Assembly: GCA_964194845.1 (NCBI GenBank)
Contig: CAXMNX010000104.1
Coordinates: 1-64,000 of the forward strand
Length of the DNA stretch: 64,000 bases
Direction of reading: 5' to 3'
DNA from: CAXMNX01 sp964194845
GTDB lineage: Bacteria; Pseudomonadota; Alphaproteobacteria; Rhodobacterales; Rhodobacteraceae
A model generated the notes under the pieces. It saw only the letters and a program-made list of their open reading frames with translations. It did not search any database and had not been told where the DNA came from. The position numbers were made by a program, and so were the translations under genes. This document shows, one piece after another, positions 18,036 to 25,976 of the stretch. Every line of letters begins with the position of its first letter. The stretch's first letter is position 1.

Positions 18036-18251
18036 ATGACGAACGATTGGATACTCGATGTCATCGCGGACCTTCAGGCGTTTGCAAGGAAAAATGGTCT
18101 GTCCGCCCTCGAACAGCAGCTTGTCGTTGCGGCCGACGTCGCAGCCCAGGAACTGACATCGAACCATATAGTCGCGCCGGGCGCGGCACAGGGGGACGTG
18201 GGTCATGTTGGAATCCTTCATCGAGCAACTGCAGGAGGTCCGAACGCTTGA
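18036..18251 (+). CDS. Small ORF leading into luxR
   Basis: A 71-residue ORF starting at ATG 18036 behind AAAAGAGAG. The N-terminal half, MTNDWILDVIADLQAFARKNGL then LEQQLVVAADVAAQEL, reads as two amphipathic helices with normal GC-rich codon use, while the last 20 residues look unstructured. It overlaps the luxR start by 47 bases in another frame. I recall similar small proteins ahead of luxR in other roseobacters but cannot verify that here. It could act by translational coupling of luxR or as a small regulator. No function is known to me. Confidence 0.55.
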   Translation: MTNDWILDVIADLQAFARKNGLSALEQQLVVAADVAAQELTSNHIVAPGAAQGDVGHVGILHRATAGGPNA

Positions 18252-18909
18252 AGGACTGAACGAACAGGTCGTCGCACTCAGGGACACGCTCGATGTCGAG
18301 CATATTGTTTATCACTCGGTAAATTCCACGGGCGAACAATATGCCGCGCTGACTTATTCGCCGGAATGGGTCGGGCGGTATCTCGACAAGGATTACGCCC
18401 GTATCGACCCCGTTGTTCAGGCTTGTTATCGGCGGTTCCACCCGATTGACTGGAAGCGGCTGGATTGGTCATCAAAAGGTGTGCGGAACTTTCTTGGTGA
18501 AGCGATCGACAGCGGCGTCGGCAATCAGGGCTTTCCCGTCCCGATCCGGGGACCGTCCGGTCAATTCGCGCTTTTCACAGTCTCGGATAATGCCACCGAC
18601 GACCAATGGATGCGTTATACCGAAAAACACATCCGCGATCTCATCCTGGTCTCGCATTATATCAACCAAAAGGCGCTTGAACTGGAACGCGGCACCGATC
18701 ATTCGCCCACCGTCAGCCTTAGCCCCAGGGAAACCGACGCATTGACATTGCTGGGCATGGGCTACAGCCGGGCGCAGGCCGCCGAAAGTCTGTCGATCTC
18801 GGAACACACCTTGCGGGTCTACATTGAAAGCGCGCGGTTCAAACTGGCAGCGATGAACACCACACACGCTGTCGCGCGGGCGCTCAGCCAGGGTCTGTTA
18901 GTCGTTTGA
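18205..18909 (+). CDS. luxR: LuxR-family acyl-homoserine-lactone receptor and regulator
   Basis: A 234-residue quorum-sensing regulator. The N-terminal autoinducer domain keeps the ligand-pocket residues known from TraR with an offset of two: W55, Y59, D68 and W83 (in SPEWVGRYLDKDYARIDPVV and PIDWKRLDW). The C-terminal GerE-type helix-turn-helix spans about 172-232 (SLSPRETDALTLLGMGYSRAQAAESLSISEHTL). A GGGGGAC ribosome site precedes the ATG. The cognate luxI lies 115 bases downstream on the same strand, so this is probably a matched pair. The targets are not known. Confidence 0.93.
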   Translation: MLESFIEQLQEVRTLEGLNEQVVALRDTLDVEHIVYHSVNSTGEQYAALTYSPEWVGRYLDKDYARIDPVVQACYRRFHPIDWKRLDWSSKGVRNFLGEAIDSGVGNQGFPVPIRGPSGQFALFTVSDNATDDQWMRYTEKHIRDLILVSHYINQKALELERGTDHSPTVSLSPRETDALTLLGMGYSRAQAAESLSISEHTLRVYIESARFKLAAMNTTHAVARALSQGLLVV

Positions 18910-18928
18910 TAACACGCCCGCGCGCATT

Positions 18929-18948
18929 TGAATTATTCGCTTAATTCA
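18929..18948. promoter_or_regulatory. Candidate lux-type operator between luxR and luxI
   Basis: TGAATTATTCGCTTAATTCA is a 20-bp dyad with perfect 7-bp arms and a 6-bp centre, the same length and symmetry as classical LuxR binding sites. It ends 76 bases before the luxI ATG. The base sequence is not the Vibrio consensus, but lux boxes differ between receptor subfamilies. It has no T-run, so a luxR terminator is unlikely. Confidence 0.45.
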
Positions 18949-19024
18949 GACGGCCTCATTGGTGCGGCGTCGTTAACCCTCCCCATCGTAGCATAACTTC
19001 TGTCTCAAATGACGGAGGGAATTT

Positions 19025-19663
19025 ATGCTACGCTATATCTACGCCGACGATCTTCAGACCTATCCCCAGCTTGCCGCGTCTATGTTTCAGGACCGCGCGC
19101 TCCAGTTCCATGACCGGTTGGGTTGGGAAGTTACACTGCGCGCTGACGGCACCGAACGCGACGACTACGACGACAAGAACCCGCTTTACGTGATCTGGCA
19201 GCGCGCTGATGGCAGCCACGGCGGTTCGATTCGATTTCTGCCCACCACGGCCGAAACCATGGTCAACGATCAATTCCTGCATCTGACCGACGGCGTTGAA
19301 ATCCGCAGCCCCTTTATTTGGGAATGCACGCGGTTTTGTCTGGCCCCTGACGCCGACCCACGCATTTCGGCCGGGTTGATGCTCGCTGGGCTTGAGCTGG
19401 GCCTCGGCTTCAATCTCAGTCACGCGGTTGGGGTGTTTGATGCCCGCATGGTGCGGATTTACCGCCGTCTTGGATGGGGCCCGACCATCCTTGGAACCAG
19501 CGGCACCGGCCGCGACGCGACCAGCGTTGGTCTTTGGGCGTTTGAAGGCGAATTGCGTCCACGGCTTCTGGCCCGCGCGGGGCTGTCGCCCGAGATCAGC
19601 CAACACTGGTTCGACCGTGCATTCGGCGCGCCTCAGCCGACCAACATCGCCATATTCGCCTGA
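19025..19663 (+). CDS. luxI: Acyl-homoserine-lactone synthase
   Basis: A 212-residue LuxI-family enzyme that makes an acyl-homoserine lactone from S-adenosylmethionine and an acyl-ACP. The family-invariant residues are in place: R24, F28 and W34 (DRALQFHDRLGW), an acidic DDYD at 46-49, R70 (GGSIRFLP), F84, E100 and R103 (FIWECTRFC). A GGAGGG ribosome site precedes the ATG. The acyl chain cannot be predicted from sequence. The gene probably has its own promoter in the luxR-luxI gap, where a 20-bp dyad lies. Confidence 0.95.
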   Translation: MLRYIYADDLQTYPQLAASMFQDRALQFHDRLGWEVTLRADGTERDDYDDKNPLYVIWQRADGSHGGSIRFLPTTAETMVNDQFLHLTDGVEIRSPFIWECTRFCLAPDADPRISAGLMLAGLELGLGFNLSHAVGVFDARMVRIYRRLGWGPTILGTSGTGRDATSVGLWAFEGELRPRLLARAGLSPEISQHWFDRAFGAPQPTNIAIFA

Positions 19664-19818
19664 TCTTGCTGGCGTATTTTGGGGCGGGCGTTTACCGTGT
19701 TTCGACTTTCCACGGACTGGAAATGTATCGAAATTTGCGTTCGAAATCAGCAATATGCTGATGGAGAAACCGCGAATTTCGATTCTATTCAATGTCGAAA
19801 TGCACTACCGTCCGCCCC

Positions 19819-21351
19819 ATGTCGGTGCCGCTCACCCAGTTTTCCGAGGATCAGGCCGAAGCGTTCGACTGCATCGCCGAAGTTTTGCAATCTTCGGGCG
19901 TCGATATCGAAGCAAGTCTGACAACCCCGCGAAGCGAAGACGGCCCGGGCACGCTCGCGGTGATCGGCAAGGCAGGCTCCGGCAAAACCATGCTGCTCGC
20001 ACGGCTGGCCGACGCGCTGGCCGATGCCGGAGTTGCGACTGTCAGCGGCGATTACGAGGGTCGGCGGCGCAAGGATCGGCGCACGTTGGCCATTCTGGCA
20101 CCCACCAACAAGGCCGCAAGTGTGCTCAGAACCCAGGAAGGTGTCGCGGCGACCACAATCCACCGCATCCTCTACACTCCAATTTACGACCCGGAATACG
20201 AAAAGATCGCCGAATGGCTTGTCGCCAATGGCGAGCGACCAGTGGTCGAAGGTCTCACTGACGCGGCGCTGGATCGCGCTGCGGCGTTCTTCCAACACAA
20301 CCGATCGGTTCCCGGCGCGCTGGCTACCGCTGGCCTAAAGGGATCGGATTTCATCCTCGGCTGGAAACGCCGCGACGACCCGCTGGATATCGGTTTCGTT
20401 GACGAAGCCTCGATGCTGGACGCCAAGCAATTCGAAGATTTGCAGGACATCTTTCCGACGCTGCTGCTCTTTGGCGACCCGGCCCAGCTTGCGCCGGTAA
20501 ACCAGTCCGGTGCGATGGTTTTCGACGATCTGCCTACCCCGCGAAAACTCACGCTCAGCCGCATCCACCGCCAGGAACACGACAACCCGATCCTCGATCT
20601 GGCCCATGCGCTTGGCGACGACAGCCTGGAGTTTGAGGACTTCGAGCGCATGATCGAAGACGCGGCCCGTGCCGACGATCGCGTGGTGGTGGCCGAACGC
20701 GTTGACGCCGATATGATGGCCCGCTCGCCGGTTCTTGTCTGGCGCAATGCGACGCGCATCCGGCTGATCAGCGCCTTTCGCGCGGCGCACGGCTCGCCCG
20801 CCGATGGGTTGCTTGCCGGTGAGCCGCTGATCTGCGACGGCATCGAATTGCCGGTCAAACACCGGAAAAAGCGCCTCGATCTTGAAGCGCGGGGATTGAT
20901 CAAGGGCGCACAGGTCATCTACCTCGGCCCCGGCAAACGCCCCGGCTTTTCGCGGTTGCACGTCATCGGCGCGCTTGAACCACAGGTCTCTGCCGCGTCC
21001 ATCGTCAAGATCGAGCTACCGGGCGAAGACGAACCCTCGATCCCCTTCGCCGCCAACATGGGGGCAGCGTTTCTGCACGGGTCCGCGGTAACAATCCACA
21101 AGGCGCAGGGTTCGCAATGGCCCGAGGTGCAGGTCTTCGCGCCTGATCTTTACGCCGCAAACCGCGCGGGCCGCATTGAAGCCGGGCTGCCTTTGTGGAA
21201 ACGTCTGGCCTATGTCGCAATCACACGCGCCGAAACCCGGCTGCACTGGGTCACGCGCTATCGCCTCGCCATGCCGCAGCGCCCCCTGACAACAACTGAT
21301 CTGTCAGCGCCGCCCGCGCCCATCACACTCGCCTCGGAGGAGACACCATGA
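19819..21351 (+). CDS. RecD/TraA-like superfamily 1 DNA helicase (AAA ATPase)
   Basis: A 510-residue SF1B helicase-like protein. Walker A is GKAGSGKT (residues 50-57), followed by motif Ia-like APTNKAASVLR and TTIHRILY, Walker B with IGFVDEASMLD, motif III-like LLFGDPAQLAPV, LSRIHRQ, and the C-terminal VTIHKAQGSQWPEV with YVAITRAETRLHW. This is the RecD2/Dda arrangement, but there is no recBC partner and no nuclease domain. ATG 19819 was preferred to one 27 bases upstream. The stop overlaps the following SDR gene by ATGA. A role in DNA repair or replication restart is inferred from the family. Confidence 0.86.
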   Translation: MSVPLTQFSEDQAEAFDCIAEVLQSSGVDIEASLTTPRSEDGPGTLAVIGKAGSGKTMLLARLADALADAGVATVSGDYEGRRRKDRRTLAILAPTNKAASVLRTQEGVAATTIHRILYTPIYDPEYEKIAEWLVANGERPVVEGLTDAALDRAAAFFQHNRSVPGALATAGLKGSDFILGWKRRDDPLDIGFVDEASMLDAKQFEDLQDIFPTLLLFGDPAQLAPVNQSGAMVFDDLPTPRKLTLSRIHRQEHDNPILDLAHALGDDSLEFEDFERMIEDAARADDRVVVAERVDADMMARSPVLVWRNATRIRLISAFRAAHGSPADGLLAGEPLICDGIELPVKHRKKRLDLEARGLIKGAQVIYLGPGKRPGFSRLHVIGALEPQVSAASIVKIELPGEDEPSIPFAANMGAAFLHGSAVTIHKAQGSQWPEVQVFAPDLYAANRAGRIEAGLPLWKRLAYVAITRAETRLHWVTRYRLAMPQRPLTTTDLSAPPAPITLASEETP

Positions 21352-22079
21352 CCCGCTCAATCCTTATCACCGGCGCGTCTTCCGGCATCGGCCAGGCAAC
21401 TGCGCGGCGCTTTCTGGACGAAGGCTGGATTGTCGGCCTGCTCGCGCGCCGCGAAGCCCCGCTCAAGGCGATGGCCGAAGAATACGACGCCGCTGTTCCG
21501 TTGCCTGCGGATGTCACCGACGAGGCCAGTCTGGACGCCGCGTTTGACGCCTTCGTCGAAACCGCCGGACGCCTGGATGTTTTGTTCAACAACGCTGGCA
21601 TATTCGGCCCGCAGACGACCATCGACCAGATATCGCTGGCGGACTTTCAAAATGTCGTTGCGGTCAATCTGACGGGTATGTTCCTCGCCTCCCGCGCCGC
21701 CTTTCGCATCATGCGCGCGCAGGACCCACAAGGCGGGCGTATCATCAACAACGGCTCAATTTCCGCCCATACGCCGCGCGAAGGCTCGACCTGTTACACG
21801 ACCACCAAACACGCCATCACCGGGCTGACGCGAACGCTCAGCCTCGATGGTCGCGAATTTGATATTGCCTGCGGTCAGATTGACATTGGCAATGCTGAAA
21901 CTTCGATGGTCGAGGCGATGAACGCGCGCCTGAAGGCGCAGGGCAAACCTGAAAACCCCGTCATGAATGTCGGCGACGCCGCAAATTCGGTTCTGCACAT
22001 GGCGTCGTTGCCGCTTGAAGCCAATGTCCAGTTTATGACCGTGATCGCAACCAAAATGCCCTTTATCGGGCGCGGATAA
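21348..22079 (+). CDS. Short-chain dehydrogenase/reductase (SDR)
   Basis: A 243-residue classical SDR. It has GASSGIG (9-15) for NAD(P) binding, LFNNAGIFG, a catalytic serine in NNGSISAH, and YTTTK for the Tyr-x3-Lys pair. The substrate is unknown. The ATG overlaps the helicase stop by four bases, so the two proteins are translationally coupled although no functional link is apparent. The next gene is convergent, 20 bases away. ARREAPLKAMA after the first fold suggests NADP preference (arginine pair), an inference only. Confidence 0.9.
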   Translation: MTRSILITGASSGIGQATARRFLDEGWIVGLLARREAPLKAMAEEYDAAVPLPADVTDEASLDAAFDAFVETAGRLDVLFNNAGIFGPQTTIDQISLADFQNVVAVNLTGMFLASRAAFRIMRAQDPQGGRIINNGSISAHTPREGSTCYTTTKHAITGLTRTLSLDGREFDIACGQIDIGNAETSMVEAMNARLKAQGKPENPVMNVGDAANSVLHMASLPLEANVQFMTVIATKMPFIGRG

Positions 22080-22099
22080 CTTTGGGCTGTTGCCAACGC

Positions 22100-22849
22100 T
22101 CAGACGCGGATCCACCGGAATATGGCCGAGGCTAACCAACCGGCAAAGATCGCAATCGTCAGCGACATAAGGCCATAGATCAATGGTTTCTGGCGCGACA
22201 GATTGAAAAGAAACGCCTCCAGCCCAACCTTGCGAACGTCGATCACACTTTCATGCTCGTCGATGACCACGCCGCCGCGTGTCAGGAAAAAGCGCGTGAT
22301 ATAGTCGCCTTCGGTCAGGTTCGCCGGCAATTTCACCGAGGCTCGAAACAGCGTTTGCTCGCTGACTTCGACACCACCGAAATCGTTGAAATAGGCATCT
22401 TCCCCGCGTCGAATGCGGATCAGTGCTTCGACGAAAACACCTCCGTCACGCCGCTCCAGACCGACGGCCCTGATGGCCCGATCAATGGATACCTTGTTGC
22501 GCAAGTCCTCGATATCCTTGATCACCTCAAGCCAGGGTGCCGACGTCGCCACCGCATAAAACGACGGCGCTTTGTCCACTTCCACCGCCGCAGTGTTGAT
22601 CCAGATCCCGAACCGCTTGGCCTTGCGACGAATGGTAATCGGCGATGACGGACCCTCGACGGTAATGATCACCTGCAATGGCGGTCCGTCCGGCAAAGGT
22701 GTTTCGCGCTTTACCGCCCCGAATATCAGAATTTCCGAGCCATCGAAGTTTGTCGTGATCTGCACGCGGTTCTGGCTCAGGCCCGCGACCACTTCTTCGG
22801 CCTGTCCAGGCAACGCCACCAAAAGCAAAAGGGCAACAAGCCGCAGCAT
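22100..22849 (-). CDS. TIGR02186 family membrane protein
   Basis: A 249-residue protein with an N-terminal signal peptide (to about residue 17, GQAEE), a periplasmic domain with beta-rich character (SQNRVQITTNFDGSEILIFGAVK), and one C-terminal transmembrane helix (about 223-243). It belongs to an uncharacterised alphaproteobacterial family, TIGR02186, usually encoded directly after a TSUP permease, exactly as here: its ATG uses the last base of the permease stop. A partner role for the exporter is inferred from this linkage. Confidence 0.8.
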   Translation of the reverse strand: MLRLVALLLLVALPGQAEEVVAGLSQNRVQITTNFDGSEILIFGAVKRETPLPDGPPLQVIITVEGPSSPITIRRKAKRFGIWINTAAVEVDKAPSFYAVATSAPWLEVIKDIEDLRNKVSIDRAIRAVGLERRDGGVFVEALIRIRRGEDAYFNDFGGVEVSEQTLFRASVKLPANLTEGDYITRFFLTRGGVVIDEHESVIDVRKVGLEAFLFNLSRQKPLIYGLMSLTIAIFAGWLASAIFRWIRV

Positions 22850-23763
22850 CAGTGCCCCCCCACCACGCCAAGCGAGTAAAGCTCGGTCGGCATCAACAGA
22901 AGCTCCAACGCCAGTTTTCCGCAGACGACCAGCACCATAAACGCCAACAAAATACGAAGCTGCTCGGCCCTAAGCCGCGCGCCAATTCGCGTGCCGATCT
23001 GCGCCCCGATCACGCCGCCGACCAGCAACAGCACTGCCAGAACCACGTCCACAGTGAAGTTGGTCGTCGCGTGCAGCAAGGTGGTGAAACCAGTGACGAA
23101 TATAATCTGAAACAGCGATGTCCCGATGACGACTTTCGTTGGCATTCCAAGGATGTAGATCATCGCAGGCACCATGATGAAGCCGCCGCCAACACCCATG
23201 ATCGCCGCCAGAATGCCGACCAATATGCCCACCAGGATCGGTGGAATGACCGAGATATACAGACCCGATGTCCGGAACTTCATTTTGAAAGGCAGCTTAT
23301 GCACCCAGGTGTGATGCGGCCGCGTCGGCACCTTGCCGCTTCGCGTCTTGCGAAGCGCATTCAGGCTTTCGACGAACATCAGCGACCCGATGATGCCCAG
23401 GAAAAACACGTAGCTGAGGCGCACCAGCAGATCGACCTGACCGATTGCTTTCAGCGCGTTGAAGACCTGAATACCTAAAGCTGCGCCAGCGAGGCCACCA
23501 ACCAAAAGCACGCCGCCCATTCTGAAATCAACCGTCCGCCGCCGAAAGTGTGCCAGCACGCCCGAAAACGACGACGCGACAATCTGGTTGGCCTCCGTTG
23601 CAACCGCAACCGCAGGCGGTATGCCGATGAAGAACAACAGCGGCGTCATCAGAAACCCACCACCCACGCCGAACATGCCCGAAAGCACGCCAACCATCCC
23701 GCCAAGGCCAAGCAGCAGGAAGGCATTGACCGAAACCTCGGCGATGGGAAGATAGATTTGCAT
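22849..23763 (-). CDS. TSUP (TauE/SafE) family sulfite/organosulfur permease
   Basis: A 304-residue membrane protein with two repeats of the TSUP fold. Each repeat starts with the glycine-rich motif GVLSGMFGVGGGFLMTPLL (about 25-43) or GILAAIMGVGGGFIMVPAM (about 180-198), with eight or so transmembrane helices and a cytosolic loop rich in basic residues between. Members export sulfite, sulfoacetate or related anions. The substrate cannot be told from sequence. It forms a coupled two-gene unit with the TIGR02186 gene downstream. The PLP enzyme at 8855 could produce sulfite if it is CuyA-like, but the genes are not linked. Confidence 0.88.
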   Translation of the reverse strand: MQIYLPIAEVSVNAFLLLGLGGMVGVLSGMFGVGGGFLMTPLLFFIGIPPAVAVATEANQIVASSFSGVLAHFRRRTVDFRMGGVLLVGGLAGAALGIQVFNALKAIGQVDLLVRLSYVFFLGIIGSLMFVESLNALRKTRSGKVPTRPHHTWVHKLPFKMKFRTSGLYISVIPPILVGILVGILAAIMGVGGGFIMVPAMIYILGMPTKVVIGTSLFQIIFVTGFTTLLHATTNFTVDVVLAVLLLVGGVIGAQIGTRIGARLRAEQLRILLAFMVLVVCGKLALELLLMPTELYSLGVVGGH

Positions 23764-23865
23764 GTGGCACCCCTTACGCCCGCAACGTCAACGGGTTCAA
23801 CGACCAATTGGTCCGATGGCATAAGTCCACATGCGACAAATCGGAGCGATGTCGGTGGTTAGCCG

Positions 23866-24840
23866 TTAGTTTTCTTTGACGTAAGGCTGGCCGCCCGCGC
23901 GCGGTGGAATCGCCTTGCCGACAAAACCGGCCAGAATGACGACCGTAAGAATATACGGCAGCGCGTCCAAAAACTGACCCGGCACTTTGAATTGCACCAG
24001 CGCCTCGACCGCATCCGGCCTGATCGACAATGCTTGCAAGAAGCCAAATAGCAGGCAAGCCCAAAGCGCATACCAGGGTCGCCACTTCGCGAAGATCAGT
24101 GCCGCCAGTGCGATAAACCCGCGCCCCGACGACATGTCCTTGACGAACCCGGCTTGCAGGCCAGTCGACAGATACGCCCCCGCCAACCCGCAAAGCACGC
24201 CGCATATCGCCACCGCCGAATAACGCAACGCCACAACGCTGATGCCAGCGGTGTCCACAGCCGCCGGGTTTTCGCCAACCGCGCGCAAGCGCAAGCCAAA
24301 CCGGGTGCGAAATAATATGTACCAGGTCAACGGCACGGTCAGAAAGCCGATGTAAACCAGGATCGAATGGCCCGAGATTAACTCGCGATAAATAATGCCG
24401 AACGCGCCGTCGCCAGCCTGATCGGCAAAAGGCAGCGTGATTTGGTTGAACCGCGCATTCGGCCCGAAATCGCTAAGCGACGGCGTGCGCCCGCCTTGAT
24501 GAAACCAGTCCTGGGCGATCAATACCGTCAGACCGGCGGCCAGAAAGTTGATTGCAACGCCAGAAATCAGTTGGTTGCCCCGAAAGGTGATCGACGCCAG
24601 CCCGTGGATGATGCTCAGCGCCAAAGACGCGCCAATCCCGGCCAGCAGCCCAATCCAAACGTTTGCCGTAAGCGCAGCCACAGCGGCCGAGAAAAACGCC
24701 GCCGCCAGCATCTTGCCCTCAAGCCCGATGTCGAAAATTCCGGCGCGTTCCGAAAATAACCCGGCCAGGCAGGCGAAAAGAAGCGGGACCGCAAACCGGA
24801 CAGCAGTGTCAGAGATCTGGACGAGTGTCAGGAAATCCAT
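23866..24840 (-). CDS. BMP-type nucleoside ABC transporter, permease 2
   Basis: A 324-residue inner-membrane permease of the branched-chain/ribose transporter class. It has about nine hydrophobic segments, LFSERAGIFDIGLEGKMLAAAF (residues 27-48, the EAA-like nucleoside permease hallmark) and RAVGENPAAVDTAGISV. It is the last gene of a four-gene set: BMP binding protein, ATPase, permease 1, permease 2. Its start is 4 bases after the permease 1 stop. Similar systems import purine nucleosides. The deoD and 5'-nucleotidase genes elsewhere in the window fit nucleoside salvage. Confidence 0.92.
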   Translation of the reverse strand: MDFLTLVQISDTAVRFAVPLLFACLAGLFSERAGIFDIGLEGKMLAAAFFSAAVAALTANVWIGLLAGIGASLALSIIHGLASITFRGNQLISGVAINFLAAGLTVLIAQDWFHQGGRTPSLSDFGPNARFNQITLPFADQAGDGAFGIIYRELISGHSILVYIGFLTVPLTWYILFRTRFGLRLRAVGENPAAVDTAGISVVALRYSAVAICGVLCGLAGAYLSTGLQAGFVKDMSSGRGFIALAALIFAKWRPWYALWACLLFGFLQALSIRPDAVEALVQFKVPGQFLDALPYILTVVILAGFVGKAIPPRAGGQPYVKEN

Positions 24841-24844
24841 GATG

Positions 24845-25972
24845 TCACTCCGCCGGCTTCGCTGATGTGGTCGTTTCTTCGGGGCGTTTTCGTCGGAACA
24901 TCAGAAAGAGCCGCTCAAGCGGCATACGCACCATATTGTCCAAGGCACCGGTAAACAGGATCACCAGCGCCTGAATCACCACGATCAGCTCGCGCGGGAC
25001 ATTGGTCCAAAGGCTCAGCTCGGCACCGCCTTGGAAAAGAAACCCGAAAAGAAGTGCAGCCAAAAGCACGCCAAAGGGGTGCGACCGGCCCATCAAAGCA
25101 ACTGCAATGCCGATAAACCCGGCACCCTCAACCGAGTTCAGAACCAGCCGCTCGGCTTCGCCCATAACCGCATTGATCGCCATCAGGCCCGACAATGCAC
25201 CCGATATCAGCATCGCGATCATGATGATCCGGGTCGGCGAAATGCCTGCATAGAGTGCCGCAGGCTCGCTTTTGCCGTAGGCGCGGATCGCAAAACCTAG
25301 CCGCGTGCGCCAGATCAGAAACCAGACGCCGACACAGGCCAGAAGCGCGACAAAGAAAGTGACGTTGACCGGAGAGCTTCCAAACAAGCGGCTGCCCTCG
25401 GTCGCGAACATTTCGCGGAACGTCGGCAGATGTGCGCCCAGCGGAAACTTCGCCGATGCCGGGTCCATCGCGCCCGCCGGCTTCAGAACCTCGACCAGCA
25501 TGTAAACCATCAACGACGCCGCGATGAAGTTGAACATAATCGTCGTGATCACGATGTGACTGCCGCGCTTGGCTTGCAGGTAGGCGGGGATGGCCGCCCA
25601 GGCAGCGCCGAATATAGCACCCCCGACTATCGCAACCGGCAAGACCAGCGTCCAGTGCGGCCAGTCGACCGAAAGGCACACCAGCGCCACGCCAAGGCCG
25701 CCCAGCATCGCCTGACCTTCGCCGCCGATATTGAACATCCGGGCGTGAAATGCCACCGCCACGGCCAGTCCGGTAAAGGTGAAATTCGTCGTGTAATACA
25801 GCATGTAGCCGATGCCTTCGGATCGGCCAAAAGTTCCGCTTACCATCAGATTAAGTGCGGCGATCGGATCTTCACCTATCGCCAGGATCACCAGCCCCGA
25901 GATCAAAAAAGCAATCAAGATCGAGATTAGCGGGATCAGAAGGGCGTCGGCCCACTTTGGCATCACGTCCAT
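24845..25972 (-). CDS. BMP-type nucleoside ABC transporter, permease 1
   Basis: A 375-residue permease paired with the shorter one downstream. It carries FHARMFNIGGEGQAMLGGLG (about 80-99) and IRAYGKSEPAALYAGISPTR, both diagnostic of the nucleoside importer permeases, and about ten transmembrane segments. I placed the start at ATG 25972, 4 bases after the ATPase stop and behind GGAAGGG; a longer frame upstream would run back through the ATPase gene. Transcription is shared with the other three genes. Confidence 0.92.
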   Translation of the reverse strand: MDVMPKWADALLIPLISILIAFLISGLVILAIGEDPIAALNLMVSGTFGRSEGIGYMLYYTTNFTFTGLAVAVAFHARMFNIGGEGQAMLGGLGVALVCLSVDWPHWTLVLPVAIVGGAIFGAAWAAIPAYLQAKRGSHIVITTIMFNFIAASLMVYMLVEVLKPAGAMDPASAKFPLGAHLPTFREMFATEGSRLFGSSPVNVTFFVALLACVGVWFLIWRTRLGFAIRAYGKSEPAALYAGISPTRIIMIAMLISGALSGLMAINAVMGEAERLVLNSVEGAGFIGIAVALMGRSHPFGVLLAALLFGFLFQGGAELSLWTNVPRELIVVIQALVILFTGALDNMVRMPLERLFLMFRRKRPEETTTSAKPAE

Positions 25973-25976
25973 TTCG

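Noticed and set aside
19819..22079. Anti-phage defence system built on the helicase
   Set aside because: No nuclease, toxin, reverse transcriptase or nucleotide-signalling gene is adjacent, and the SDR is not a known defence component.
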